From positions 281,262-345,261 of the forward strand of contig NZ_ML137708.1 of NCBI RefSeq assembly GCF_004023625.1: DNA of 64,000 nt, read 5' to 3'. Every line of letters begins with the position of its first letter. Positions within the stretch are counted from its first letter, which is position 1. The notes under the pieces were generated by a model. That model had not been told where the DNA came from. It searched no databases and saw only the letters and a program-made list of their open reading frames with translations. The DNA comes from Streptomyces cavernae (GTDB taxonomy: Bacteria; Actinomycetota; Actinomycetes; Streptomycetales; Streptomycetaceae). The position numbers and the translations under genes are program-made. Positions 43,030-51,311 of this stretch are shown in pieces.

Positions 43030-44214
43030 TCAGCCCCAGGTGACCGGGAGTTCGAGCATGCCCTGGATCGTGTCGCCCGGTTTGAAGGGGATGTCGTCGG
43101 CGGGTGCGGCCAGCCGGAGGCCCGGGAGGCGGCTGAACAGTGTGTGCAGGGCGATCTCCATCTCGGCCCGGGCCAGGTTCTGGCCGAGGCACTGGTGGAT
43201 ACCGAAGCCGAAGGCCACGTGGTGGCGGGCCGGGCGGTGCCAGTCGAGGCTGTCCGGCTCCGGGAACATGCCGTCGTCCCGGTTGATGACGGAGGTCGAG
43301 AAGACGACGCCCTCGTCGGCGCGGATCGTCGTGCCCGCGATCTCGATGTCCTCGGTGGCCACGCGCAGCAGACCGTCGGCGATGGAGAGGAACCGCAGCA
43401 GTTCCTCCACGGCGGTGGGCATCAGGGTGGGGTCGGCGCGCAGTTCGGTCAGCTGCTCGGGGTGACGCAGCAGAGTGTAGGTGCCGAGGGAGATCATGTT
43501 CGCGGTCGTCTCGTGTCCGGCGACCAGCAGGACCAGGGCCAGGGTCGCCAGTTCGTCGCGGTCCACCCGGCCCTCGCGCAGCTGGTCGTGGATCAGTTCG
43601 TCCAGCAGACCTTCGCCGGGGTCCTTCTCCTTGCGGTCGATCAACTCACCGAGGTACCCCTCGAGCTGGTCCCGGGCGTCCTCCGCGTCCGCGGCGCTCG
43701 GCCCGCGCAGCAGCCGGCGTGACTGGGCCTCGAAGAAGTCGTGGTCGGTGTACGGGACGCCGAGCAGGGCGCAGATCACCATCGACGGCACGGGCAGTGC
43801 GAAGGCGCTCACCAGTTCTGCGGGCGGGCCCTGGGCCTCCATCGTGTCCAGCAGGTGGTCGACCGTCGCCTGGATCTGTGGCCGAAGCGACGCGGTCCGT
43901 TTGAGGGTGAAGCTCGGGATCAGCATGCGCCGCTGGGTGTTGTGCTCGGGATCGTCCACGCCGAGCAGCGCGGTGCGGCGGTCGCGGATCCCGGCGAAGC
44001 GGGCGGTGGTCATCGGGAAGCCGGGGTGGTCCCGGCGGGACGACAGCCGCTGGTCGACGAGGAGTTCGCGGGCCTCGGTGTGGCCGGTGACGACCCAGAC
44101 CTCGCGGCCGTCGTAGAGCGTGATCCGGGAGAGGGGGCGGGACAGCGGGTCGTAGCCGGTGGGCGGGTGGTAGGGGCAGGTTCGGTCCTGAGGGAAGGTG
44201 ACGGGCTCCGTCAT
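43030..44214 (-). CDS. Cytochrome P450, CYP105-like
   Basis: This 394-residue P450 has the I-helix AGHETT (232-237), the ExxR pair E271/R274 and heme ligand Cys342 in FGFGIHQCLGQ. Overall sequence and the paired three-Cys ferredoxin match the CYP105 family, which oxidises diverse xenobiotics and natural products. ATG 44214 follows CGAGGT; an in-frame ATG at 44256 has no site. It is divergent from the nitroreductase gene over 229 bases. Confidence 0.93.
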   Translation of the reverse strand: MTEPVTFPQDRTCPYHPPTGYDPLSRPLSRITLYDGREVWVVTGHTEARELLVDQRLSSRRDHPGFPMTTARFAGIRDRRTALLGVDDPEHNTQRRMLIPSFTLKRTASLRPQIQATVDHLLDTMEAQGPPAELVSAFALPVPSMVICALLGVPYTDHDFFEAQSRRLLRGPSAADAEDARDQLEGYLGELIDRKEKDPGEGLLDELIHDQLREGRVDRDELATLALVLLVAGHETTANMISLGTYTLLRHPEQLTELRADPTLMPTAVEELLRFLSIADGLLRVATEDIEIAGTTIRADEGVVFSTSVINRDDGMFPEPDSLDWHRPARHHVAFGFGIHQCLGQNLARAEMEIALHTLFSRLPGLRLAAPADDIPFKPGDTIQGMLELPVTWG

Positions 44215-44443
44215 GAAATGACCTCGCAGGCGAAGGGTCCACTTGCCGATCTTCATTAGATGCCGGAGGCAACTGCGGGGCCACCACGAAGTTCGGCCAG
44301 ATCCACCGAACGACGGATCTGGCCGAACCCGTTCGCTCGGACCGGGCCCGGTGTCGGGTCCGCCGCCGCGGTGGCGGATGATTCCGGCGGTACGTCGTGT
44401 TGAGCAGGTTGCCGAAGTCGGTTACGAGGACGGGAGATTGGAC

Positions 44444-44887
44444 ATGCCGCTCGAAGGTGAGTACGAGCCGAGTCCGACGGACTGGGTACGCAACCAGGTC
44501 GAACAGATCGAAAAGTCCGGCGGGACGCAGGGGATGACCATGCGGGGCATGCCCGTCATACTCCTCACGACCCGGGGCGCCAAGACCGGCAAGCTCCGCA
44601 AGACGCCGCTGATGCGGGTGGAGCACGACGGCCGCTACGCCGCCGTGGCCTCGCTCGGCGGCGCGCCCAAGAACCCGGTCTGGTACTACAACGTCGTCGC
44701 CGACCCTCATGTGGAACTCCAGGACGGCACGGACCGCAAGGACATGATCGCCCGTGAGGTGAAGGGCGAGGAGAAGGCCCTGTGGTGGGAGCGCGCCGTG
44801 GCGGCGTATCCCGACTATGCGGACTACCAGACGAAGACCGATCGCGAGATTCCGGTGTTCGTGCTGGAGCCGGTCGCCCAGGACTGA
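44444..44887 (+). CDS. Deazaflavin (F420)-dependent nitroreductase family protein
   Basis: This 147-residue Ddn-like split-barrel protein has the pattern [20 protein letters not shown], followed by [20 protein letters not shown] and a [16 protein letters not shown] end, all standard for the family that uses coenzyme F420 to reduce quinones or nitro compounds. I chose ATG 44444 with GGACGGGAG upstream. It is divergent from the P450 pair. Confidence 0.9.
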   Translation: MPLEGEYEPSPTDWVRNQVEQIEKSGGTQGMTMRGMPVILLTTRGAKTGKLRKTPLMRVEHDGRYAAVASLGGAPKNPVWYYNVVADPHVELQDGTDRKDMIAREVKGEEKALWWERAVAAYPDYADYQTKTDREIPVFVLEPVAQD

Positions 44888-44982
44888 GCGGGGCCGGGCC
44901 GAGGGTCGCGTCGACGGCGCCCCACCGGGCCGAGGGGGCGCCTGAGGGCGCCCGCGGCTGAGTGCCTGCGGGTTAGTGCCCA

Positions 44983-45049
44983 CGGCTCGGAGATTCGGTG
45001 CCCCTCCCAACACCGGCGGGGTTGGGAGGGGCACCGAATCTCCGAGCCG
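44983..45049. terminator. 29-bp perfect hairpin between convergent genes
   Basis: Bases 44983-45011 pair without mismatch with 45021-45049 across a nine-base loop (ACCGGCGGG). The arms include GATTCGGTGCCCCTCCCAAC. It is far longer than a normal terminator and lies between the convergent nitroreductase and cation-efflux genes, so bidirectional termination is the simplest role. Confidence 0.85.
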
Positions 45050-45056
45050 ACGCAGC

Positions 45057-45091
45057 GGGCCCCGCCGCGACGGGGGAACGCGGCGGGGCCC
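45057..45091. terminator. Second perfect hairpin (13 bp)
   Basis: GGGCCCCGCCGCG (45057-45069) pairs with CGCGGCGGGGCCC (45079-45091) around nine bases. It lies seven bases beyond the long hairpin and 40 bases from the stop of the cation-efflux gene, which it probably serves. Confidence 0.75.
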
Positions 45092-45131
45092 ACGTATCGG
45101 GTGCCCCGCGAACGCGAGGTCACACCTGCCT

Positions 45132-46382
45132 TTATTCGGCCAATCGCGGTGAGCTGTTCTCACCCTGAACGTCCCGGTCGTCTGCGTCATGCTCACCGCG
45201 TTGCCCGGCCCGGCGGCCCGTCCCTGCCTGCGGGCGGTCACTCTGGTCGGCCGGCGCCTCGGTGACGTCGAGGAAGATCTGGTCGGCCTCCGGGACGACC
45301 TGGGCGACGGATCTCTTGATGCGTTCGGAGACGAGTTCGACCTCCTCGCTGTCCAGGCCGGGCCTCAGGTCCACGCGCGCCGCCACCAGGGTGGAGTCAA
45401 GGCCCAATTGCATGGTCAGCAGTGACTCCACGTTGTCGATCTCGGGTTGTGCCGCCAGCAGGGCGCGAATCCGGCGGCTCGGCTCCGGGTCGGCCGCCTG
45501 GCCGATGAGCTGCTCACGGGCGTCGGCACCCAGCCGGTAGGCGACGAAGACGAGCAGCGCGCCGATCGCGAACGAGGCGCCGGCCTCCCAGACGACCTGG
45601 CCCGTCACCATGTGCAGCGTCATACCGGCGAAGGCGAGCGTGACGCCCAGCACGGCGGTTCCGTCCTCGGCGAGCACAGTCCGCAGGGCGGGGTCCCGAA
45701 CTCCGCTGCCCTGCCTGCGGGCCTGGTACAGGGCCCTGAGGAGGGAGCCACCCTCGGCGGCGAAGGCCACGCCCAGGACGATCAGACCGGCCACGTAGCC
45801 GCTCTGCGCATCGCGTGCGCCTCTGGTGAGGGCTTCGAAGCCCTGGAAGAAGGAGAAGCAGCCGCCCATCACGAAGATGCCCACGGCCGCGAGGAGCGAC
45901 CAGAAGAACCGCTCCTTGCCGTAGCCGAAGGGGTGGCGGCTGTCGGCGGGGCGGCGGCTGCGGTGCAGGGCCGCGAGCAGGAAGACCTCGTTGAGACTGT
46001 CGGCCACCGAGTGCGCCGCCTCCGAGAGCAGCGCGGGCGACCCCGTGATGTACCCGCCGACGGCCTTGGCCGCGGCGATCACCAGATTGGCCCCCAGTGC
46101 GACGAGCACGGTGACCCGGGTCTTCCGGTCCGCCCTGGCCTTCCGCTCGGCACGCGCCTCCCCCGCGCCACCGCCTTCCGCCACCTGGCACGCCTCCGCG
46201 TCGCCCTGGGACGCCTCCCCCGCGCCACCGCCTTCCACCACCGGGCACGCCTCCGCGTCGCCATCGGACGGCTTCACAGCCACACGGTTCTCCCCGACCG
46301 GGGACGGCTCCCTCGCGGTACGCGCCGGGTGGGGCGGGCGCTTGCCGTGTGTCCTTGTCTTCTCGTGGTTCTTCCGGTCCAC
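45132..46382 (-). CDS. Cation diffusion facilitator transporter
   Basis: This 416-residue CDF metal/proton antiporter has about five to six membrane helices from residue 83, with the zinc-site helix motif LLSEAAHSVADSLNE (HxxxD), HPFGYGKERFFWSLLAA and a cytoplasmic C-terminal domain (VESLLTMQLGLDSTLVAARV). Zn, Fe or Mn are the usual substrates. The first 75 residues are an unusual charged extension with a 19-residue tandem repeat (GDAEACPVVEGGGAGEASQ). GTG 46382 follows GGAGGGGGG at some distance; a start inside the extension is possible. Confidence 0.87.
   Translation of the reverse strand: MDRKNHEKTRTHGKRPPHPARTAREPSPVGENRVAVKPSDGDAEACPVVEGGGAGEASQGDAEACQVAEGGGAGEARAERKARADRKTRVTVLVALGANLVIAAAKAVGGYITGSPALLSEAAHSVADSLNEVFLLAALHRSRRPADSRHPFGYGKERFFWSLLAAVGIFVMGGCFSFFQGFEALTRGARDAQSGYVAGLIVLGVAFAAEGGSLLRALYQARRQGSGVRDPALRTVLAEDGTAVLGVTLAFAGMTLHMVTGQVVWEAGASFAIGALLVFVAYRLGADAREQLIGQAADPEPSRRIRALLAAQPEIDNVESLLTMQLGLDSTLVAARVDLRPGLDSEEVELVSERIKRSVAQVVPEADQIFLDVTEAPADQSDRPQAGTGRRAGQRGEHDADDRDVQGENSSPRLAE
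46155..46268 (-). repeat. 2 x 57-bp in-frame repeat in the CDF N-terminus
   Basis: Two 57-base copies, highly similar, encode GDAEACPVVEGGGAGEASQ and GDAEACQVAEGGGAGEARA. The period is 19 codons, so copy number can change without a frameshift. Each unit adds one cysteine and several acidic residues, which might bind metal. Confidence 0.8.
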
Positions 46383-46563
46383 GCAGGGTCCCCCCTCCAC
46401 GCGGCTGCTCCCTTTCGCCTGGCTCGCTGGTGCGAGGTCGAACGGCTCACTCCCGGCGGTTGCCCCGGGTTCGGCGCATGACACAAAACGACCGGACGCA
46501 GGCGGACAGAAGTGGGCGGATGAGGGAACTCGCACTGCTGTACGCACGGGAAGGAGCGCGGCC

Positions 46564-47619
46564 ATGGCCGAAGAGCTGGGCCACGAGGGAGACATCGACG
46601 ACACGGGCAACGCCGCACTCGGCAGGACGCCCTTCAAGCGGTCCGAGAGCCACTTCAAGGACCGGATCACCGCGGACGGCCGCGACGGCTGGACGGTCGA
46701 GCCCGGGCGCTACCGGCTGGTCGTCAGCCGGGCCTGCCCCTGGGCGAGCCGCGCGGTGATCTCACGACGGCTGCTGGGCCTGGAGGACGCCCTGTCGATG
46801 GCGATCGCGGATCCGATCCAGGACGACCGGAGCTGGCGGTTCACCCTGGACCCGGACGGCCGCGACCCGGTGCTGGGCATCCGCTTCCTCGGCGAGGCGT
46901 ACGAGGCCCGCGAGCCGGGCCACCCCGACGGGGTGAGTGTGCCGGCGATCGTGGACGTACCCAGCGGCCGGCTGGTCACCAACGACTACCAGCAGCTCAC
47001 CCTGGACCTCGCCACCGAGTGGACGGCGCTGCACCGGCCGGGCGCGCCCGACCTGTACCCCGAACGGCTGCGGGACGAGATCGACGAGGTCATGCGGGAT
47101 GTGTACGAGGACGTGAACAACGGGGTGTACCGGGCAGGCTTCGCGACCGGCCAGGAGGAGTACGAGGAGGCCTGCGCCGGGCTCTTCCGCCGGCTGGAAC
47201 TGCTCTCGCGGCGGCTGGCCGACCGGCGCTACCTGGTCGGTGACACCGTCACCGAGGCGGACATCCGGCTCTTCACCACCCTGGTCAGGTTCGACGCCGT
47301 CTACCACGGCCACTTCAAGTGCAACCGGTGGAAGCTGACCGAGGACCCGGTCCTGTGGGGGTACGCACGCGATCTCTTCCAGACGCCCGGCTTCGGTGAC
47401 ACGGTCGACTTCGACCACATCAAGCGGCACTACTACCGGGTGCACACCGGCATCAACCCGTCCGGCATCGTGCCGCTCGGACCGGATACGGCGGGCTGGC
47501 TGACACCCCACGGCCGGGAGGACCTCGGAGGGCGGCCGTTCGGGGACGGCACACCGCCGGGCCCGGAAGTACGGGGTGAGGAGGTCCCGCCGTCCGGGCG
47601 GGCGGCCCCGCAACCGTGA
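46564..47619 (+). CDS. Glutathionyl-hydroquinone reductase-like GST
   Basis: This 351-residue protein is of the YqjG/ECM4 group of omega-like glutathione transferases, with Cys58 in RACPWASR as catalytic thiol, the family segment VPAIVDVPSGRLVTNDY, and C-terminal IRLFTTLVRFDAVYHGHFKCN. These enzymes reduce S-conjugated hydroquinones; an actinomycete would use mycothiol rather than glutathione, so the true thiol partner is uncertain. ATG 46564 lies seven bases after AAGGAG. It is divergent from the cation-efflux gene. Confidence 0.9.
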   Translation: MAEELGHEGDIDDTGNAALGRTPFKRSESHFKDRITADGRDGWTVEPGRYRLVVSRACPWASRAVISRRLLGLEDALSMAIADPIQDDRSWRFTLDPDGRDPVLGIRFLGEAYEAREPGHPDGVSVPAIVDVPSGRLVTNDYQQLTLDLATEWTALHRPGAPDLYPERLRDEIDEVMRDVYEDVNNGVYRAGFATGQEEYEEACAGLFRRLELLSRRLADRRYLVGDTVTEADIRLFTTLVRFDAVYHGHFKCNRWKLTEDPVLWGYARDLFQTPGFGDTVDFDHIKRHYYRVHTGINPSGIVPLGPDTAGWLTPHGREDLGGRPFGDGTPPGPEVRGEEVPPSGRAAPQP

Positions 47620-47754
47620 GGGCGAGCGCAGTGCACCTGAAGATCGTGCATCGCGCATCCCACGCATATCCTGCGCACAACAGAACAAAAGTCATATAAG
47701 CCATGACATCCGGTGCACCACCGGGTCTGCTGCGGAGAGGCAAAGGAGAACGCC

Positions 47755-48051
47755 ATGCGCAAGAAGAGGAAGCTACCCCTCGCCTACAAACCCATCGGTT
47801 TCCTCCTGGGATGGGCGAGCGGGGCGCTGGCCGGGCTCGCCTTCCAGGCGACGTGGAAGGCGCTGCGGCACGAGGAGGACGCGCCGGACGCCCTGGACCG
47901 GGACCGGGGGTGGGGTGAGGTGTTGCTCGCGGCGGCCGTGCAGGGGGCCATCTTCGCCGTCGTCCGCAGCGCGGTCGATCGTGGGGGCGCGACGGCCATC
48001 GAGCGTTCGACGGGCGTGTGGCCCGCGCAGGAGAAGGGAGGGCGCGACTGA
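47755..48051 (+). CDS. DUF4235 small membrane protein
   Basis: This 98-residue protein has two hydrophobic segments (PIGFLLGWASGALAGLAFQA and LLAAAVQGAIFAVVRSAV) joined by a charged loop, as in the DUF4235 family of actinobacterial membrane proteins of unknown role. ATG 47755 lies after AAAGGAGA. It is followed after 80 bases by the peroxiredoxin gene. Confidence 0.82.
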   Translation: MRKKRKLPLAYKPIGFLLGWASGALAGLAFQATWKALRHEEDAPDALDRDRGWGEVLLAAAVQGAIFAVVRSAVDRGGATAIERSTGVWPAQEKGGRD

Positions 48052-48131
48052 ACGGGCCATGCGGGCCAGTAGGGTTGGGCTTCAACCGTCGGCGCGTCGG
48101 GCGCGCGGTCAGGGAGCCAGGGAGCCGGGCA

Positions 48132-48599
48132 GTGAAGAACCACATAGAGGTGGGCGACGTCGTCGAGGACTTCGAGCTGCCGGACGAGACCGGCCGACTC
48201 CGGCAGCTCTCCGGCCTGTTGGCCGAAGGTCCGGTCGTGCTCTTCTTCTACCCGGCAGCCCTCTCCCCCGGTTGCACCGCCGAAGCGTGCCATTTCCGCG
48301 ATCTGGCCGCGGAGTTCGCGGCCGCCGGCGGACGCCCGGTGGGCATCAGCGGTGACGCGGTGGAGAAGCAGCAGGCGTTCACTCAGAAGCACTCGCTCGG
48401 TTACCCGCTGCTGTCCGACCCGGACGGCACCATCCGCGAGCGGTTCGGTGTGAAGCGCGGTTTCTCGGTCCTGCCCACCCGGCGCGTCACCTTCGTCATC
48501 GGGCAGGACCGCAAGGTCCTCGAAGTGGTGCGCAGTGAAGTGAAGATGAGCGTCCACGCCGACCGCGCCCTCGCGGCACTGCGTACCGCGAAGGCCTGA
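48132..48599 (+). CDS. bcp: PrxQ/Bcp-type peroxiredoxin
   Basis: This 155-residue thioredoxin-fold peroxidase has peroxidatic Cys48 in LSPGCTAEAC and a likely resolving Cys53 five residues on, as in atypical two-Cys PrxQ enzymes. It reduces peroxides using thioredoxin. GTG 48132 is preceded by AGGGAGCC. A hairpin just after the stop separates it from the convergent VOC gene. Confidence 0.9.
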   Translation: MKNHIEVGDVVEDFELPDETGRLRQLSGLLAEGPVVLFFYPAALSPGCTAEACHFRDLAAEFAAAGGRPVGISGDAVEKQQAFTQKHSLGYPLLSDPDGTIRERFGVKRGFSVLPTRRVTFVIGQDRKVLEVVRSEVKMSVHADRALAALRTAKA

Positions 48600-48616
48600 G
48601 GGCCGGCCGGCACATG

Positions 48617-48647
48617 ACGGCCGGTCCCCGTCCCGGGGTCCGGCCGT
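48617..48647. terminator. Bidirectional hairpin
   Basis: ACGGCCGG (48617-48624) pairs with CCGGCCGT (48640-48647), with inner CCCC/GGGG pairing, between the convergent peroxiredoxin and VOC genes. Confidence 0.7.
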
Positions 48648-48660
48648 TGTCGGTGCGTGG

Positions 48661-49053
48661 TCAGCCCTGCTTGGGGGCCGTCGGGCGTACGCACCGCATG
48701 GTGAAGGAGTGCCCGGCGGGGTCGGCGAAACCACGCTCCTCGAAGGGGCCGTCCGCGTCCCTGGTGGTGAGCGGGCGTCCGCCGAGGCTGACGACCCTGC
48801 GCTCGGCCTCGTCGAGGTCCTCGACGAGGAAGTCCAGATGGACCTGGAGGGAGTTCTCCGGACGTGGCCAGCTCGGCGGAGTGGCGTTCACGTCCCGGCG
48901 GAAGGCCAAGCGGGTGCCGTCGTCTCCCTTGATCTCCACTCGGTTCGCGGTCGCCTCCGTCTCGTCGGTCTCCAGCAGTTCCTTGTAGAACCCGGCCAGC
49001 CTCTCGGGTTCGGCGCAGTCCAGAACCACGACGGCCGTGGTGACGAGCGGCAT
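48661..49053 (-). CDS. VOC/glyoxalase-fold protein
   Basis: This 130-residue two-beta-alpha-beta-beta-beta-module protein (VVVLDCAEPERLAGFYKELL; QVHLDFLVEDLDEAERRV; FADPAGHSFTMRCV) is of the kind annotated as glyoxalase-like or dioxygenase-like. The putative metal ligands His (VHLDF) and Glu are not all clear, so catalysis is unsure. It stands alone, convergent with the peroxiredoxin. Confidence 0.82.
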   Translation of the reverse strand: MPLVTTAVVVLDCAEPERLAGFYKELLETDETEATANRVEIKGDDGTRLAFRRDVNATPPSWPRPENSLQVHLDFLVEDLDEAERRVVSLGGRPLTTRDADGPFEERGFADPAGHSFTMRCVRPTAPKQG

Positions 49054-49219
49054 GACGTCTCCCTGGGGATCTGGTAATGGGTACTCCCCCGGGTACCCCG
49101 GCGGCTGCGGATCACGCGTCCGCCAACCACTTGCGGGCAGGCGTCAGTTGACCCGTCGGGGAGCCACTTGGCGAAGAACCGGTGGCCCCGCTCCGGTGAC
49201 CCAACCTGTCACAGCAGTC

Positions 49220-49490
49220 TCAGAAGTTGCTCGGGTCACAGGATGGATCGTTCGCCCCCTGGGCAGTCTCGTCGCGCGCCATGGACAAGCCCGCTGTGAT
49301 TTCCTTGTGCGCCTTGGCACGGGAGCGTCCGAAGTCACGGACGATCAACGGACGATCTGCTGCTGGGGAACCGACGAGCTCTCACGTAACCACGGCGTCC
49401 TCCGCCGGGCTTCGGTCAGCATCTTGTCGAGCTGGGCCGGGCCGCACGTGGCCTTCTGACCGGTCGCCTTGTTGTGCAGGTGTACGGCCT
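49220..49490 (-). pseudogene. Remnant of an IS200/IS605-type TnpB N-terminus
   Basis: Reading leftward, HNKATGQ, then LDKMLTEARRRTPWLRESSS, VPQQQIVR and, in the next frame, IVRDFGRSRAKAHKEI match the N-terminal region of TnpB-type proteins, where a WL-x-SSVPQQQ-x-VRDF pattern is usual. A repeated ATCGTCCGT (near 49336-49352) causes an in-frame stop and frameshift. Similarity stops after about 90 codons, so the RuvC-like nuclease part is gone. No inverted repeats or TnpA remain. The rest of the 49054-49702 gap holds nothing I can assign. Confidence 0.55.
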
Positions 49491-49702
49491 TGGACGCGCA
49501 CGACCGCCGCACACCCGTACCCCGATCCAGCGGCCGCCACCCCAACCAGCCACCACAGGCACGCACGTTCGCATCACCCCGACGGTGCCTGACCGCAGTA
49601 GCGGCGCTCCGCGCCTCAGGGGTGCTGGGCCGCCGGAGCACCGGCGGGGGGCCAGGACGCATGGGCGCTCGCGGGGGGGGGCTGGGCCACCGGAGGGAGG
49701 CT

Positions 49703-51010
49703 TCACCCGGCCGGCAGCCGGGTGCGCCGCTCCGGGTCGGTGACGCCCAGGCCGGTCGACGCTGCCAGGGCGAGTACCCCGACCTTGCCCAGGTGGGCGT
49801 TGTTCTGTACGAGGCGCGCGGCCTCGGCTGTCTCCGCGAGCGGATAGGTCACGGAGAGCGCCGGAGCGAGGTGGCCCAGCGACAGCAGGCGTCCCACGGC
49901 GGCCTGTTCGTGGAGATTGGCGCCGTGACTGCCGATGACCCGTTTGAGCCGCATCCAGAGGTAGCGGTTGTCGAACTCGTGCTGGTAGCCGCTGCTGGAG
50001 CCGCAGGTGACGACCGTGCCGCCACGGCGGACGACGAAGACGGAAACGCCGAACGTGGCCCGGCCGACGTGCTCGAAGACGATGTGCGGGTCCTCACCCA
50101 CCGCGGCACGGATGCGCTTCCCGAGCCGCTTGCCGACCGTGGCGGGGTCCGCGGGCGCGTCCCCGGTGAGTCCGATCTCCGCCCGGTCGATGACCGTGTG
50201 GCACCCCAACCGCCGTGCGTACTCGGCTTTTTCCGCACTGCTGACGACACCGACGGGTATCCCGCCGCCGCCGCGCACCAACTGCACGGCGTACGCGCCG
50301 AGTCCGCCGGCCGCGCCCCAGATCAGCACCACATCGCCCTGGGTCATCCGGGCGCCCCGGTCGCTGACCAGCATGCGGTACGCGGTCCCGGCGCACAGCG
50401 GGTTCGCGGCGGCCTCCTCCCAGGTCAAGTGGGTCGGTTTGGGGAGGAGCTGGCTGCTGCGGACCACGCTGTAGTGGGCGAGGCCACCGAAGTTGGTCTC
50501 GAAACCCCAGGCGAGCTGGCCCGCGCCCAGCATGCCGTCGGCGTGGGTCGCCGGGTCCTCCTCGTCCACGTAGACCGGGCTCACCACGACATGGTCGCCG
50601 ACCCGCCACTTCCGCACCCCGGGCCCCGTGCGCACGATGACGCCGGCCGCGTCGGAGCCCACGACGTGGTGGGGCAGGTCGTGCCGGGCCGCCCACCGGT
50701 CCTGGCGGGCGAACTGCCTCAGGAAGGTGAAGGTCGGGATCGGCTCGAACATCGCCGACCACACCGTGTTGTAGTTGATGCCGCTCGCCATGACCGCCAC
50801 CACGACCTCGTTCGGGGCGAGTTCGGGCATCGGCACGGTACCGACGTGGATCGTCTTGCGGACGTCCGTGTCGGCGCCCCTGGCGAATCCGGTGAAACAG
50901 CCGACGTCCTCGATCCGCAGATGGGCGGCGGTGTAGGCGTCGGGCAGGGGAAGCCGCTCGAGTTCGGCGCCGGTGGCTCCCGCCACCACGGCCTCGGCCA
51001 GCGCGTCCAT
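49703..51010 (-). CDS. ccr: Crotonyl-CoA carboxylase/reductase
   Basis: This 435-residue medium-chain reductase is of the CCR type. The N-terminal half ends with PHHVVGSDAAGVIVRTGPGV, followed by the NADPH site IWGAAGGLGAYAVQL; long CCR-specific segments such as GFETNFGGLAHYSVVRSSQL and RYLWMRLKRVIGSHGANLHE are present. CCR reductively carboxylates enoyl-CoAs to ethylmalonyl- or alkylmalonyl-CoA, extender units for polyketide synthases. Its place just downstream of a PKS/FAAL pair on the same strand suggests it supplies a branched extender to that synthase. It is separated from the esterase gene by 301 bases with two palindromic repeats. Confidence 0.92.
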   Translation of the reverse strand: MDALAEAVVAGATGAELERLPLPDAYTAAHLRIEDVGCFTGFARGADTDVRKTIHVGTVPMPELAPNEVVVAVMASGINYNTVWSAMFEPIPTFTFLRQFARQDRWAARHDLPHHVVGSDAAGVIVRTGPGVRKWRVGDHVVVSPVYVDEEDPATHADGMLGAGQLAWGFETNFGGLAHYSVVRSSQLLPKPTHLTWEEAAANPLCAGTAYRMLVSDRGARMTQGDVVLIWGAAGGLGAYAVQLVRGGGGIPVGVVSSAEKAEYARRLGCHTVIDRAEIGLTGDAPADPATVGKRLGKRIRAAVGEDPHIVFEHVGRATFGVSVFVVRRGGTVVTCGSSSGYQHEFDNRYLWMRLKRVIGSHGANLHEQAAVGRLLSLGHLAPALSVTYPLAETAEAARLVQNNAHLGKVGVLALAASTGLGVTDPERRTRLPAG

Positions 51011-51131
51011 GGTCTTTCCTCCTCGGGTTCGCTCTCGTGCGCCTGGGTCCTGTCTGGGGTTGTGATCTGGATCAGGGAGCGGGGCGTGGTGCGTGCGATC
51101 GCGAGGCGCCGGAAGGCCCTCGGTGGGGGTG

Positions 51132-51161
51132 CCCCCGTTCGAGCGAAGCCGAGAGTGGGGG
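51132..51161. repeat. Dispersed palindromic repeat, intergenic copy 1
   Basis: CCCCC-GTTCGAGCGAAGCCGAGAGT-GGGGG forms a 5-bp GC clamp with a structured core. The core recurs at 51200, and in coding sequence at 53191 and (reverse orientation) at 20465. The 301-base gap between ccr and the esterase holds only these two copies and no gene. Confidence 0.75.
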
Positions 51162-51199
51162 AGGAGCTACTAGGGCGTTTCGGCAACGCGGCATGGGGT

Positions 51200-51231
51200 C
51201 CCCTGTTCGAGCGAAGCCGAGAACTTGGGGG
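51200..51231. repeat. Dispersed palindromic repeat, intergenic copy 2
   Basis: CCCC-TGTTCGAGCGAAGCCGAGAACTT-GGGG shares an 18-base identical core with copy 1 and the same clamp layout. It may serve as terminator for the esterase gene or be a mobile small palindrome. Confidence 0.75.
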
Positions 51232-51311
51232 AGTGCGTGCCACGCCCCGCGAGCCCAGAACACAACCCCGGACAGGTCCTAGGGGCGACACGCGGAGCGT
51301 GCGGGTGGGGG

